DNA of 64,000 nucleotides from Malachius bipustulatus (GCA_910589415.1 OU342636.1:4508437-4572436); one strand, 5' to 3'. Positions 35,301 to 42,334 are shown, counted from the first letter of the stretch. Numbers and translations are program-made. The notes: a model not told the origin generated them from the sequence alone.

Positions 35301-38300
35301 AAATTGTGTCCTCTGCCCTTGCAATCACAGTAAACTCTTTGAATCACTTATTATTAATCATTAGAGAGATTAATCATTAATCTTTTGTTTATGTTTCTTA
35401 AGATGGTATATTTTTTTTGGGTTTTCTCTAATATTGAAATATTTTAATTAGTTTTTTTGGGATTATAAAACATTCGTTTTAGTGGGCGGAAAATGTACAG
35501 GCAATTAGCATTGTTTATTTCTTTGAATATTAAATTTGTAAATTCGCGGTAAATCAAAAGCCATACAGGTTCGATCTCCGAATGGCGCCGAGAAGATAAG
35601 AGGAGATATCCCCGCTCCTCATGAAAAGGAAGAGGAAGAAGGCCTCTCGGCGGAGACCCAACCCGGCACGGTATCATTGCATTCGAAAATCATTACATTC
35701 GAAAAATCTCTCGCCTATCGTTAGTCAGAGTGTCAATACTCATTAGATTACCTATTCCGAAATTTGTGTCTATGAAATCATCCCGCCAGAATACTAGTGA
35801 CTCCAGAAAACACTCATCCAGTCAAGCTCCGTACGACCCGGACACCAGGTAGGTGCCATTCAGTTTTTTTTTCTATTGTTTCTGTATGGCTCGGTTTATT
35901 TTTGGTTAATTCTAGTTTACAATCTAAGACCTAATTAGGTACAGTAGGTATTTGAGGGAAATATTCCAGCTCACTTTACGGTATATTATCTACACCAACC
36001 TCTTTACCACTCTTCTGGTTCCCCAGATTGAACTTGATTTACAAATCCCAACTCATCAACGATACAGCAGAAAGCTTGTTTCAACTTACATCACTCTGTC
36101 TAAAAGAAAACTTCTTCTCTTTCAACAACGTTATCTACTCACAACCCGAGGGTCTCAGCGTTTGAAACTGTCTCTTACCTTTCATGGTTGAGATATTCAT
36201 GTCTTTCTTCGAAGAAAACATAGTCTTGCACAACTCCAACCCACACAAGGGTTCAATCCTTTTTTGGTTCAGATGTTGATGACATAATAACCAAATTGAC
36301 CCTCACCAACACTAAATGTCTAGCCTTCAGATGTTATGTAGACAGATTGTTCAACATTATCACATTTGAAGTCAACAACATAAAATACATAGCTCAGTCC
36401 AATGGCCATAACCACACCACGAGGACATAGACAACCAGAGCGAGACTGAGAATCAAATTCAATCTGAGACAGTCCAACGGTTTAGCAGTCTGCACGCTGA
36501 ACCCCGAGGGGGAAAAACCTAACAATGACCAATAACCCGACTTAGGTCACTTTCTGGTCCTTCCCATTATTCAATAGAACCGGTACACTCAGTAGGTTCG
36601 AAATATTATTTAGTGAAATTTGTTCTAAAAATATCTATTCGAAAATATAATATTGGGCCATCCGATTGGTACCTGACCTGACCAGCCCTCAGACTGAAAT
36701 CATTATTGATTCCGGGCCGTTTTGCAATGGTCCATGGAGATTTACCCAACCTGACATGACATTACCTGGCCTGACCCAAGGTCCCTTAAGTTATATAGGT
36801 TGCCTCAATCATCGAGTCGGCTTGGATTGGTTCGATGCGATTACGTCATCGCTAGACCTCGTTTGACACGCCCTCCCTTTACTTACATAGCGTACTAGGG
36901 AATATCTGTGTATTTATTATCATATTATAGGTTTCGAAAAGGAAATCATTGTTGACATGGGAAAATATGTGTACCTAAGTATATTTTTTATGATAACAAA
37001 TAAATGTAGGTAATACATTTGTGGTTTTTTAATATACAAAATACCTAAAAGCACTATTAGAACTATGGCATAGGCATTCACCATGAAATAGATAGGTAGA
37101 GAACCTATATAGGTAGGTATTATAGTTATTATCTTTTTAGCCTATAGGTAGGTACCTATATGTACTTAGTATTATAAAAGTTTGCTTACTTAGTTTTTAT
37201 ATAAAAGTATTATAAAAGATTTTTATAACTACTGAACGTCAGTATTGTAAGATTTTGGCATGATTTTAAAACAAAAAGTTCATACCTATTATCCTATACC
37301 TACCTAAACGAATCGTTTTCGCTTTACATTTTTCGATTCACATCAGGGTGTTGAAGTTTTAAAAAAACGATCGTTTTTTTACAGTAACTTTTATACTAAC
37401 CTAAATATTTTGTGAAATTAAGTAGGTAGGTCTTCTAATAATATACTTATCATCAAGCTTTGCGTTTATTATTTTTTATTAAAAAATAATTCTAATTCAA
37501 ACTGCTAATTTCTTGCCAAAATATTTCAGTTACAGTGAAGTACATACGTATGTTGTAGGTTCTCACCACTTTTTTTTTTTGAAATTTAAAAACTTATAAC
37601 GAAGTAATGAAAATTGTTTTTATGTGTCAAAAATTATTTCGGAAGTTTCAAACAAAATACATTAGCAAGCATAAATTACTACAATGGTAAACTTAAGCAA
37701 TAATTCTTACAATAAAAAGAGACTTTATAGTATTTCTTATTATTATAGGTAAGTAGGTACCTAATTAGTTAACTAAAACTATATGATGGCAGGTATAAAA
37801 CGTAAAGGTACCTAAATAGAAATTATGATATTCGAGATAATAATATTTACATAAATGTGCAGTTAAAACTCAACGATGTAATTCACTTTACTTATTAATA
37901 ATTTATATATAAACTTATACTGTATGAAGAATTCAACCACGTGACGGATTAGTTCAACCAGGTGACTGGAGAAATGAGTGAAATGACCAAATACGAATGC
38001 GAAATGCCTGCATTTAGTGCATTTTACTGCATGCCAAGGGTGCCGGCTCGCTTGGAGGTCTAGCAGTGACGTAACGCTCCCCCTTAACGCCGCGCAGCCG
38101 GCGCCCACAAACTAGATGAATGAGGCAACCTATTCAAGTTAAGAGACCTTGGGCCTGACCTGACCTTAAACTGAAATCATTATTGATTCCAGAGCAGTGT
38201 AGCCGTAGTCCATGGAGATTGACAAATGGAGACATAAAATTTATTATCAGTTGTGAGTGAAATGGATCTGCAAGGTTTTGTCGTGAAATTAGTAGAAATG

Positions 38301-41300
38301 AGTAGGCTAGCTGAGTTGAATTTCATAGAAAGAGAAAAAGATGGACAATAGTCACATCTCATAGAGCACTTGACTAATCTGCAATAAATACCTGTACATT
38401 TACATACAGGTGGCTAATAATTACACGCTCACCATTGAAATCTCGGAAAGGGTAAAAGATGTGTTAAATTTGAGAAAAGTTGCTAAAGTAGAAGTTTAAA
38501 GGATGTGAAACCTAAAAAACCCACGATCAGTGACGTGCGGTCCATAGCAGCAGGGTAAGCTCTGCTGCCCAAAGGTCTTTTGATCAATTTCTATCTGTCT
38601 GTATTATACTTTTCGATAAGACACGAAATTAATTAAATGATTAAGATAAATTCATTCCTATTTCCAATATTTCGGTTTCATTACATAAAATATTCATAGT
38701 CCTCAACCCCGTATGAGCGAGACATATGCAGAAAAGCAGCCGGCTTTCTGCTTTCGTTGCAGTCCGGAACAGGCCACTCTACGCCAAGACAACCAAAAGG
38801 GCAAGCAGAGAGATCTCTGCTTATTACTGCTGCTGCTTATGGAGTGGCTGGTCTGGTATTTCCATCAATGTGTTATGTGCGGGCTTTTGTTCATTGAATT
38901 TTAATTCAGTCTGATATTATTTCCAGCTAATTTGAAGTTTTTCTTTGAATACTATCCCGAATAAACTATAAGACCAAGCCAAGCGGCTCCAAAAGCCCTT
39001 AGCTCTTAGCAAATGAGAAACTTACTATAGCGGAAATTTGTCGCTAATTATTCGCGATGAAACTAATTTTGTCGCTGTTGTAGTTTTTTTAACCAGGGTG
39101 TCCTGCTGTGGGCTTTTATAATACCCACTGTAAGTAATTTTAAATGGTTTATGAATATTTATTTATTTATTTCAACAGGGCAAGCCCCATACAATTAAGA
39201 AATCTTTACAAAAAAGCAAAAAAGTGTAGCACAAATATTTCATGCAAAATAAACTTCAATTCCCAGCAATAAACAGGTTAATATTCATATTTAAAAATCA
39301 CTTTTAATTTCTGTCTTATAGCACTCAAGGAGAAGCAGTAAATGTCCAACCATTCCACACCATTGTTACACACATCGGATAATCGGAAAACAACTGACCT
39401 TCTCTGTCCTCCACGCAATGTGGGGTTTTCAAAGTAACAGCAGATGCCTTGCAATGTCCTTGGTGGCGTATAGAAATTAAATCTGCCCAAAATTTCAGAT
39501 CTGTCTCTAGCAAAAAATTGTGATCAGTAAAGTGCAATGCATTTCCAGTCTTGAAGGCAGCATATCTCAGGTATAGAGTATTTAAAGCTTCGATCTTTCT
39601 ATGTGAGCCTTAAATGAAATCTTGGAATCAAGAATAACTCCAAGTTCTCTAATATGATCAACTCTTTCAAGAGAGACTCCACTGAGAGAGTATGTGCAGC
39701 AAAAACACCATTTTGCATCCAGTTTACTCCTGCTAGCACATGAGGGATGATAAAAAGAACCACACTTAGCACATTTTGCAGAATCATTATTAAGAGTAGC
39801 ACCCTTGGTTGGGCACAAAAAACACTTGTGTGGCATGGCAATAAAGACGTATGTATGTGAAATAAGTGAATAAGAAGCAGTCTGACAACAATGCAGAATT
39901 AGAAAATTAATAAAGGATTGACACTGCTTATCATGGCCTCCTTATCACTTTGCCATACGACAAAAAATGCACTGATATTACTGTAGCCAAGAAAATAGAA
40001 ATTCAGCAATCTTTCACATCAAATTGTTGGTCAGTAACACTTCTAAATGTTGTAAAAACTAGATCAGAGGATATACCAAGCTTGATCTCAATCACTGGTA
40101 CAAAAAGCAACACAGAAATTCCAAAGAAAACCACTAAAAACTGAGGAGAATAAGTGAATAAGAAGCAGTCTGACAACAATGCAGAATTAGAAAATTAATA
40201 AAGGATTGACACTGCTTATCATGGCCTCCTTATCACTTTGCCATACGACAAAAAATGCACTGATATTACTGTAGCCAAGAAAATAGAAATTCAGCAATCT
40301 TTCACATCAAATTGTTGGTCAGTAACACTTCTAAATGTTGTAAAAACTAGATCAGAGGATATACCAAGCTTGATCTCAATCACTGGTACAAAAAGCAACA
40401 CAGAAATTCCAAAGAAAACCACTAAAAACTGAGGAGCTAATTAATGCTGCTGCATCAATTTATCAATAATCTTTTATAAAAAAAAAATATTAAATAATTT
40501 TTTATTATAGGTGTCCTGCTAACTTAAATCAACTTAGCAGGGCCCCCTGATTAAAAAAAAATACAACAGCGACAAAATTAGTTTCATCACGAATAATTAG
40601 CGACAAATTTTTGCTATAGTAACTTTCTCATTTAAGTTGTCCTGCTAACTTTATATACGTGGATTCCGGGTCATGGAGGGAAGTCCTCCAGTACTGGCAA
40701 AACTTACCATGATTAGATGATTCGAAGGCCTTTATACAGGGTACTTCGAAAAAAAGGACCAAAGAACTATTGAACTGAAAGCCTTAATAGGCCGATATAC
40801 TGAATTGTTTGTTTGTTTTTCACTAGGGTTATAAGGGATGGAAAGAGCCGCCCCTAAAACTTTATGTAACTTTTTTCTTATCTTATTATTCTTGTATTGG
40901 TTTTTAGGTTCTCTCGGGCTTACTTTTGTAGTTATTAATAAATAGTTGACGTTTCGGGATTGATTAATCCCTTGATCACATATTTAATTAATAAAATAGA
41001 TACAATAAAAATTATTTTAGTAAAATGAAAATATAAAAGTATGACATTTACAAGTCAAAATCTAAAAATGGCATATCGTTTGAAACAATGTTTATTTTAG
41101 ATAATTGTTCTTTTACTATTATTGTTTTTTTTTTTTTTTTTTTGAGTTGGTGTTTGTATGTGTATATTGTTTAAAATAACTATGTGAATGATATTGTTTG
41201 GGAAGTGATGCTATTTTATGAATCGTTGGGAGTAAACTTCAGGTTAACTTTTATTGTTTTTTATTATTATTTTTATTTATTTTTAATAAATAATATTTAT

Positions 41301-42102
41301 TGTTGTATTTGTGTGTGTCTGGAAGAGGGTTGTTTTGATATTATGGTTTGATATATTTGGGAAAGGTTTTTGATTTCTGTTCTATCATTAATACTATTTT
41401 TTTCATTCTGTATGTGGATCATTTCAAGGATAGTTCTTTTGTAATTTTTTCTTATCTGTATCTACCAATTAAAAATTCAATTGAAGAGGTCTGATTCTCA
41501 TTCTGAACTAAAAAAGTTTGTAGTTTTCCGTAAAATGGAAGGATTGAGAAAAAATTTAATTACAAAAAATATTTTTTGGTGAGATTCTTTTTTGACAAGG
41601 ATGCTCAAAAGATTTTTTTTATATGAAAGACTCATCTTATTTCTCAACAAGGAACCACCACCCGATTTTGTTGCAGTTATTCATGTACAAGCTGTTTATG
41701 AGCCCTTTTTTGTTCCAGAAAATAAAAGAAGCTGCAAGACCTAAACGACCTATGTCTGCTTTTACGCATTTTGTTACTACTAAAGCTAAAGGAAGCAGTG
41801 ATAAACCAAAGGACTTATTTACGGAATTAGCTACTCAGTGGAAGAATCTTCCTGACCCAGAGAAATCAAAATATCACGATTTGTATGTCCAGGATAAAAA
41901 ACGATACGAAGCGGAGATTGAAGCTTGGGAAAAAAAAATGATTGCAGAAGGAAAACTTGAATTGATCCGATCAACAGTGCCAGGCAAAAGTAAATTAGAA
42001 AAAAAAAGTTCAAGTAAATCTACAAGAATAAATAATACAAAGGTCAGAAATGCTAAAAAAGCAGTTAAAGCTGTAATTAAAAATAAAAGCAAACAAGAGT
42101 AG
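20303..42102 (+). CDS. TFAM: mitochondrial transcription factor A, three coding exons
   Basis: TFAM packages and bends mitochondrial DNA and starts its transcription in the matrix. Joined exons 20303-20370, 20445-20820 and 41719-42102 give 275 residues, normal for insect TFAM. The N-terminus MAIPGLFNKLKTAFW is amphipathic and basic, as expected of a mitochondrial presequence. HMG box 1 spans about residues 50-125 (KKPTTPFFKFLFEHRP to YKEEMEEYTKQI). A basic linker (KRSEREKKRIRK, KIKEAARP) leads to HMG box 2 (KRPMSAFTHFVTTKAKG to KKRYEAEIEAWEKKM), then a Lys-rich tail. Splice phases agree (phase 2 at intron 1, phase 0 at intron 2). Intron 1 is 74 bp. Intron 2 is 20,898 bp and is filled with transposons. 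No stop or lost box residue was noticed. Confidence 0.93.
20445..20820 (+). CDS. TFAM: TFAM exon 2 (HMG box 1)
   Basis: Acceptor TTTTTTTAG ends at 20444 and consensus donor GTAAGT starts at 20821. The exon holds HMG box 1 and most of the basic linker, ending in KRIRK in phase 0. Confidence 0.93.
20911..21303. mobile_element. 393-bp MITE in TFAM intron 2, 8-bp target duplication TAGATTGG
   Basis: GGTAAAGGTGCT...ATCGCGACGG at both ends in inverse, arms of about 100 bp. TAGATTGG occurs at 20903-20910 and 21304-21311. An 8-bp duplication fits hAT- or P-type elements. Notably GC-richer than its surroundings. Confidence 0.88.
21312..22315. other. intronic DNA, no gene; weak inverted repeat near 21408-21600
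   Basis: A diffuse inverted similarity (GTTTATAATCC... with ...GGTATAAAC) around 21410-21600 may be a decayed MITE. Bases 22050-22315 may be the 3' part of the LTR-element remnant that follows on the minus strand. Confidence 0.35.
22316..23132 (-). pseudogene. BEL/Pao integrase fragment
   Basis: Two frames carry the integrase end of a BEL/Pao polyprotein: LHLELVSDLSTASFINCLKR and FSDNATNFKGANNELEE (integrase core, 22731-23132), then after a frameshift FEEFSTVLCQIEASINSRPL, ISPGHFLIGGP and LNTLQQRSKW (22316-22714, the DUF5641 tail). The catalytic sequence is broken by frame changes. The same blocks occur intact in the BEL element at 29016-35943, but this copy is clearly diverged. Confidence 0.85.
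23133..23660 (-). pseudogene. Ty3/gypsy-type gag fragment abutting BEL integrase
   Basis: Minus-strand frame with NWKLWRQKFELYL, QVYNTFEYEE, YCDPMKNLVYEHFKFFKR and LRQLASTCEFKEKDVLIHD, the retrotransposon-gag pattern of Ty3/gypsy elements. It continues with FKLNEAIDIVRSMESS before it runs into the BEL integrase block with no pol in between. Frameshifts near 23220 and 23560. The upstream end is cut by a mariner-like end at 23640. Confidence 0.7.
23640..24258. mobile_element. mariner remnant rearranged into an inverted duplication of its transposase start
   Basis: CGAGGCGTGTTTTTTAAGT after TA (23638-23639) is a mariner-type end. A plus-strand frame from ATG at 23802 reads MPPIIVSPAECEVRAA then FLSAKGLKP and EICAVYGQN, the start of a mariner transposase. 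From 24237 back to about 23960 the same start is read on the minus strand and extends further (KKWVRAFKDGH, then an EQGSGRPS block). Arms pair 23775-23951 with 24058-24258. No right end or DDE part is present. Confidence 0.75.
24259..24965. other. no feature recognised
   Basis: Intronic DNA with no convincing open frame or repeat. A GC-richer patch at 24500-24620 was not identified. 24958-24965 is the left target duplication of the hAT-like element. Confidence 0.4.
24966..26121. mobile_element. hAT-like non-autonomous element, 8-bp target duplication TTTTGATG
   Basis: Ends TAGGGAATCC and complement, with TTTTGATG at 24958-24965 and 26122-26129. Subterminal regions are rich in GGGTACCCGGGT (24980-25010) and GTACCCGGGT / ATCCGGGTA (26050-26100), palindromic motifs that could bind a transposase. 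No transposase frame. A second small element sits inside at 25337-25566. Confidence 0.88.
25337..25566. mobile_element. 230-bp hAT-like MITE nested in the larger one
   Basis: (A/T)GAGGTCTATTTACA(C/T)CTAACG inverted ends, flanked by ATTTCAT at 25330-25336 and 25567-25573. One more base may belong to the duplication. Confidence 0.8.
26143..26491. repeat. array of seven stem-loops with a constant TCARTWC heptaloop
   Basis: Stems, with loop start in brackets: CGTCGA/TCGACG (TCAATAC 26150, with one G-T pair closing the loop), GCGAA/TTCGC (TCAATTC 26224), GAGTA/TACTC (TCAATTC 26292), CCTGG/CCAGG (TCAATAC 26332), AAGAA/TTCTT (TCAATTC 26382), CGA/TCG plus an outer pair (TCAGTAC 26417), CCTAGA/TCTAGG (TCAGTTC 26479). 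Stem sequences are unrelated but paired, and the loop is conserved, which points to selection on RNA or cruciform structure. Spacing 35-74 bp is irregular, so this is not a simple tandem repeat. The function is unknown. It lies just outside the hAT-like element. Confidence 0.8.
26492..26824. other. TATA-like motif and AT-rich DNA after the hairpin array
   Basis: CTTTATATAGGTACCGG at 26534-26550 could be a TATA box 50 bp beyond the last hairpin on the plus strand, as in an LTR or a small promoter. No partner LTR was found. Confidence 0.3.
26825..27227 (-). pseudogene. fragment of a repeated arthropod hypothetical ORF
   Basis: Two overlapping frames read in order HADAGHSSTGINNFTNSISA, RQRWELNHRMRSTVVSKML, ESVGITRIDDVTL, then (frameshift) LHYEIQKARLKKDKKAVKG and SHINAFSSSID. 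I recognise the general layout (RQRW... / KKDKKxVKxIVE... / NPF-like) from transposon-associated hypothetical proteins that recur in invertebrate genomes, but I cannot name the family. It is broken and probably dead. Confidence 0.4.
27560..28240 (-). pseudogene. Penelope-like reverse transcriptase fragment, minus-strand copy
   Basis: From 28240 downward: SQPDGLSMGNCLSPLMAKIF, FMSFFEENIVLHN, then FWFRYVDDIIC at about 28090-28115, which is the RT catalytic box of Penelope-like elements (GLPMG.PLSP and YVDD pattern). A MITE (27795-28031) then interrupts. Beyond it a degraded C-terminal part reads KLETLEELEIFKHI near 27690. Stops are frequent. It lies head to head with a plus-strand copy that begins at 28271. 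Confidence 0.75.
27795..28031. mobile_element. 237-bp MITE in the Penelope-like fragment, TGG target duplication
   Basis: GGGCC(A/G)GTTGCACAAAC ends in inverse and TGG at 27792-27794 and 28032-28034. A diverged relative lies at 51830-52035. Confidence 0.75.
29016..29449 (+). repeat. BEL 5' LTR
   Basis: 434 bp, starts TGTACAGGCAATTAGC and ends TTAGGTACA. It is 16 bp shorter than the 3' copy. Confidence 0.93.
29450..29467 (+). promoter_or_regulatory. BEL primer-binding site
   Basis: GTTTCTGGTCCTTCGACC right after the LTR has the form shared by many BEL/Pao elements. The tRNA was not assigned. Confidence 0.6.
29943..35333 (+). CDS. BEL/Pao Gag-Pol polyprotein, 1796 aa
   Basis: A single uninterrupted frame. 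Gag (DUF1759) from about residue 110 (LPKLTVPVFNGDLRKWPTFY), zinc knuckles near 365-425 (CRLCSNHSHPLSQC, CLNCLRFNHLLKDC, CRICRYRHHTMVH), aspartic protease with VLDSASQANFIS (about 545), reverse transcriptase (RVVFNASAKGSKG, VVFLADIKQMYLQI, FMDDICAGS about 950), Pao/A17 and RNase H region (LFGFCDASEKGYAAAVYL, LPRLELLGAALLA), integrase zinc site H..H..C..C (HRENLHPG..., CLKCFRVKP), integrase core (HVTLDYAGPL, ILSDCGTNFQGAN, FNPPAAPHFNGLSEAGVKSV) and the DUF5641 tail ending PLPLQSQ. All catalytic blocks appear present, so this copy could still be coding-competent. The start at 29943 is the first ATG of the frame. Confidence 0.95.
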   Translation: MTIKNLSKNRKVFVTRIVETYNWGLKAKTDQTQVNLFKASYDHLEATYEEFKEIHNKIVGLIETDEDFAAHDVVRRDTDKYYYLTKALFMEISATSQVESNLVRESSNREVRLPKLTVPVFNGDLRKWPTFYDIYRSLVHENASLTNIQRFQYLVSFLEGEPLNILRSIPTLDSNYSIAFQTLLDRYQNKRILATSYWNAITKAPALKTSSGKDLRNLLDTFSENISALENLKFPVKHWCFVLFNILLQKLDNDTRTAFEVEYSRVDLPTFVNLKDFLTNRCKALESLQYMPSHTNPISKTSKYQPYSSSANLRNNSGHQSSQFASAFVANTNAQSYTTKHLQNSNFATNSSLSKTTQDFTEISKCRLCSNHSHPLSQCPVFISKNPSDRYAYLKQQNACLNCLRFNHLLKDCPSTYNCRICRYRHHTMVHLSQPSDSYRSNNKSSQKPSFVQQAQPSFVQQSQPSFVQQAHQGAPPSVSQGTYQNVAQNLNQNVIPQNSSNVNCGCTSLSNSRPHTTILLSTTTVEVLDAWGNYQRVKAVLDSASQANFISQRCLSRLGLPKQGHSVSILGLNQSSSIAKGVSTCCVKPVGENLPTFSVEALVLPKVCSDMPAVKINPKNWSHISNLKLGDESFHVPAPVDMLFGADVYAKILKSGRVIGQDGQPSAFETVFGWVLLGKTQDICSTPVTVETYFTSFEPSLDSTIRKFWELEAIAPKVYKSPEDQKCENIYQNTTVRDSSGRFIVDLPFRYENPNLGDTYTLAHRCLLSLESKLRKRPNLKLQYDDFMRDYLKNGHMSLILEDTPRPSEASYLPHLCVVNPSKATTKLRVVFNASAKGSKGLSLNDVLLTGPKLQSDILEVLLRFRFHRVVFLADIKQMYLQILVNTNHRKFQRLLWRFSPDQPIQEYELNCVTFGVSSSPYLAIRTIKELATRENENYPEVAKVLRDNIFMDDICAGSSTVDGALSLKQDLIALLKSGGFELRKWASNCPQFLSGLSPTDCQMPVSLDKEEPTSIKVLGLQWNPSSDSFSYSCHPANKPCTKRNILSEIARIYDPLGFLSPVTFLAKHIMQRLWISGVNWEELPSQAIIDLWTNFQSELSCLSHISLPRHSFSNNMQRCQLFGFCDASEKGYAAAVYLRIEAPGNIVKVSLVAGKSKVAPLRTISLPRLELLGAALLADLLDFVIRTYSSLVTIHESFAFSDSQVVLAWIASSPHLWKTFVANRVSHIQETIPNVPWYHVASLENPADCASRGLTPGNLLTHPLWFKGPAWMSSMIPEEKFKRIPTKDDELVAVRLEEKPVVLSIVMEDHFLDHLLDRISSLSKIQRIVSYCLRFTYNVRNAIDRHSSSLSSLELQKSMLVLVKRVQEQSFCDIISQIKNNQLLPKPLRKLALFLDKEGFVRVGGRLRNAELPFETKHPLLLPRTHRFTEMLIEQIHRENLHPGVNTVQYLLRQQFWILSARRAIQKVLSRCLKCFRVKPKTYTPYMGDLPSFRASQLKCFSHVTLDYAGPLNITMSRLRGAKVLKAYVCIFVCCATKAMHIELVSDLTADAFIAALRRFVARRGTCSQILSDCGTNFQGANRQLQELSRLASERLKINWHFNPPAAPHFNGLSEAGVKSVKSHLYRVIGNQILTFEELSTLLTQIEALLNSRPLCEQCSDPNDLSSVTPGHFLTMEALNSCPDPDLSHLKLNTLSRWQLVQRLHSDFWKRWKTEYLHTLQQRSKWTQPSTEIKLGTLVLIKDETRSPLNGTLARIVAVHPGQDKQVRVATVRTQTGLLKRPVVKLCPLPLQSQ
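35494..35943 (+). repeat. BEL 3' LTR
   Basis: 450 bp. It differs from the 5' LTR by a 16-bp tandem duplication near 35687-35704. Confidence 0.93.
36660..38225. repeat. 75-bp direct repeat flanking the Mutator-like element
   Basis: CTGAAATCATTATTGATTCC and GTCCATGGAGATT recur at about 36692-36742 and 38172-38221. The two copies differ by several bases, so they are older than the 9-bp duplication. Confidence 0.6.
36777..38151. mobile_element. inverted-repeat element with 9-bp target duplication, Mutator-like
   Basis: CAAGGTC(C/T)CTTAA at the left and complement at the right, then ATAGGTTGCCTCA. GGCCTGACC is at 36768-36776 and 38152-38160. A 9-bp duplication is characteristic of Mutator-like elements. 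No transposase was seen, and the interior is AT-rich with TAGGTAGGTA motifs. Confidence 0.8.
38226..39010. other. no gene recognised
   Basis: Intronic. A possible decayed inverted repeat (GTCCATAGCAGCAGG near 38550 with CTGCTGCTGCTTATGG near 38828) is too diverged to call. Short open frames at 38713-38914 look accidental. Confidence 0.35.
39153..39836 (-). pseudogene. internally deleted non-LTR retrotransposon: ORF1 PHD finger joined to ORF2 RT end
   Basis: ATG at 39836 starts a Cys/His finger (CFLCPTKG, CAKCGSFYHPSCASRS, CFCC), then with no break the frame reads LERVDHIRELGVILDSKISF, the region after the RT catalytic core of Jockey-like ORF2. The end of ORF2 follows in shifted frames (ALHFTDHNFLLETDLKFWAD, NFYTPPRTLQGI). 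The 3' tail is a short TAAATAAATAAA repeat at 39153-39171. Everything between the finger and the RT end is missing. This looks like an internal deletion or template jump, not a working gene. Confidence 0.75.
39861..40436. repeat. exact 288-bp tandem duplication
   Basis: 39861-40148 and 40149-40436 appear identical base for base. The pair lies directly upstream of the minus-strand ORF1 start at 39836, where promoter monomers of non-LTR elements would sit. Confidence 0.92.
40634..41718. other. end of TFAM intron 2; T-rich DNA
   Basis: GTTGACGTTTCGGGATTGAT near 40947 resembles the conserved patch near the ends of Penelope-like elements, but there is no second match nearby. A poly-T run of 18 is at about 41125-41143. 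The last 13 bases form the exon 3 acceptor. Confidence 0.35.
41719..42102 (+). CDS. TFAM: TFAM exon 3 (HMG box 2 and tail)
   Basis: Acceptor TTTTTTGTTCCAG ends at 41718. Phase 0 entry gives KIKEAARPKRPMSAF. The stop TAG is at 42100-42102. The upstream open frame to 41623 is intronic. Confidence 0.93.
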   Translation, partial: KIKEAARPKRPMSAFTHFVTTKAKGSSDKPKDLFTELATQWKNLPDPEKSKYHDLYVQDKKRYEAEIEAWEKKMIAEGKLELIRSTVPGKSKLEKKSSSKSTRINNTKVRNAKKAVKAVIKNKSKQE

Positions 42103-42171
42103 GTATTGTATTGTCATTCCTCATGTTTGTCTGAAGACTTGAAAGGAGGTACCCACGTTTCTATGAATAAG

Positions 42172-42177
42172 AATAAA
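42172..42177 (+). terminator. TFAM poly(A) signal, proximal
   Basis: AATAAA 70 bp after the TFAM stop. Either this or the next one may be used. Confidence 0.5.
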
Positions 42178-42334
42178 TTCTGACATTAAAAATGTACCTG
42201 CTCTGTATAGATAAAAAGCGAGTAAAATATATATTTGAAAGATTTTTTACCTAAGATAAGTACCTTATTCTAATTAAAATTTCAATTTTGGAATTCAGTT
42301 AATTTTGTACTTCTTGTCAGTTAGCGATTAGTTA

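Larger units (their letters stand above)
29016..35943 (+). mobile_element. full-length BEL/Pao LTR retrotransposon with intact polyprotein, TSD GTAGG
   Basis: 5' LTR 29016-29449 and 3' LTR 35494-35943 (TGTACAGG...GGTACA), flanked by GTAGG at 29011-29015 and 35944-35948. A BEL-type primer site TTTCTGGTCCTTCGACCC follows the 5' LTR and a purine tract (AGTGGGCGGAAAA) precedes the 3' LTR. LTRs look identical except for a 16-bp duplication (ATTCGAAAA unit) in the 3' LTR. It lies in TFAM intron 2, same strand. Confidence 0.95.
28271..36420 (+). pseudogene. Penelope-like reverse transcriptase, plus-strand copy, split by a BEL element
   Basis: 28271-28690 reads VSKADKGNCMVIIPRNDYL, LPRLYGLPKIHKQNIS(I)RPVV, KNSVDLVGRIRELHFP and FISLDVTN. 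After the BEL element, 35985-36420 continues YTNLFTTLLVPQI, LCLKENFFSFNNVIYSQPEG, MSFFEENIVLHN and FWFRC-DDII, with stops. Together these follow the order of a Penelope-like RT (KADKG, LYGLPKIHK, SFDV, EGLPMG, YVDD). About 320 bp between 28690 and the BEL left end is unexplained and may be a further insertion. Confidence 0.75.
39011..40633. repeat. 1.6-kb inverted-repeat unit with arms of about 100 bp
   Basis: AAATGAGAAAC(T/T)TACTATAG..., TTTGTCGCTAATTATTCG and AACTAATTTTGTCGCTGTTG at 39011-39110 match in inverse 40540-40633. It encloses a rearranged non-LTR retrotransposon. No target duplication was found. Confidence 0.7.

Noticed and set aside
39950..40432. Two identical 64-aa open frames as a duplicated gene
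   Set aside because: They are explained by the exact 288-bp tandem duplication. No homology was recognised, and they lie where a retroposon leader is expected.
40947..40980. Penelope-like terminal repeat at GACGTTTCGGG
   Set aside because: Only a short resemblance, with no RT, ribozyme or duplicated flank next to it.
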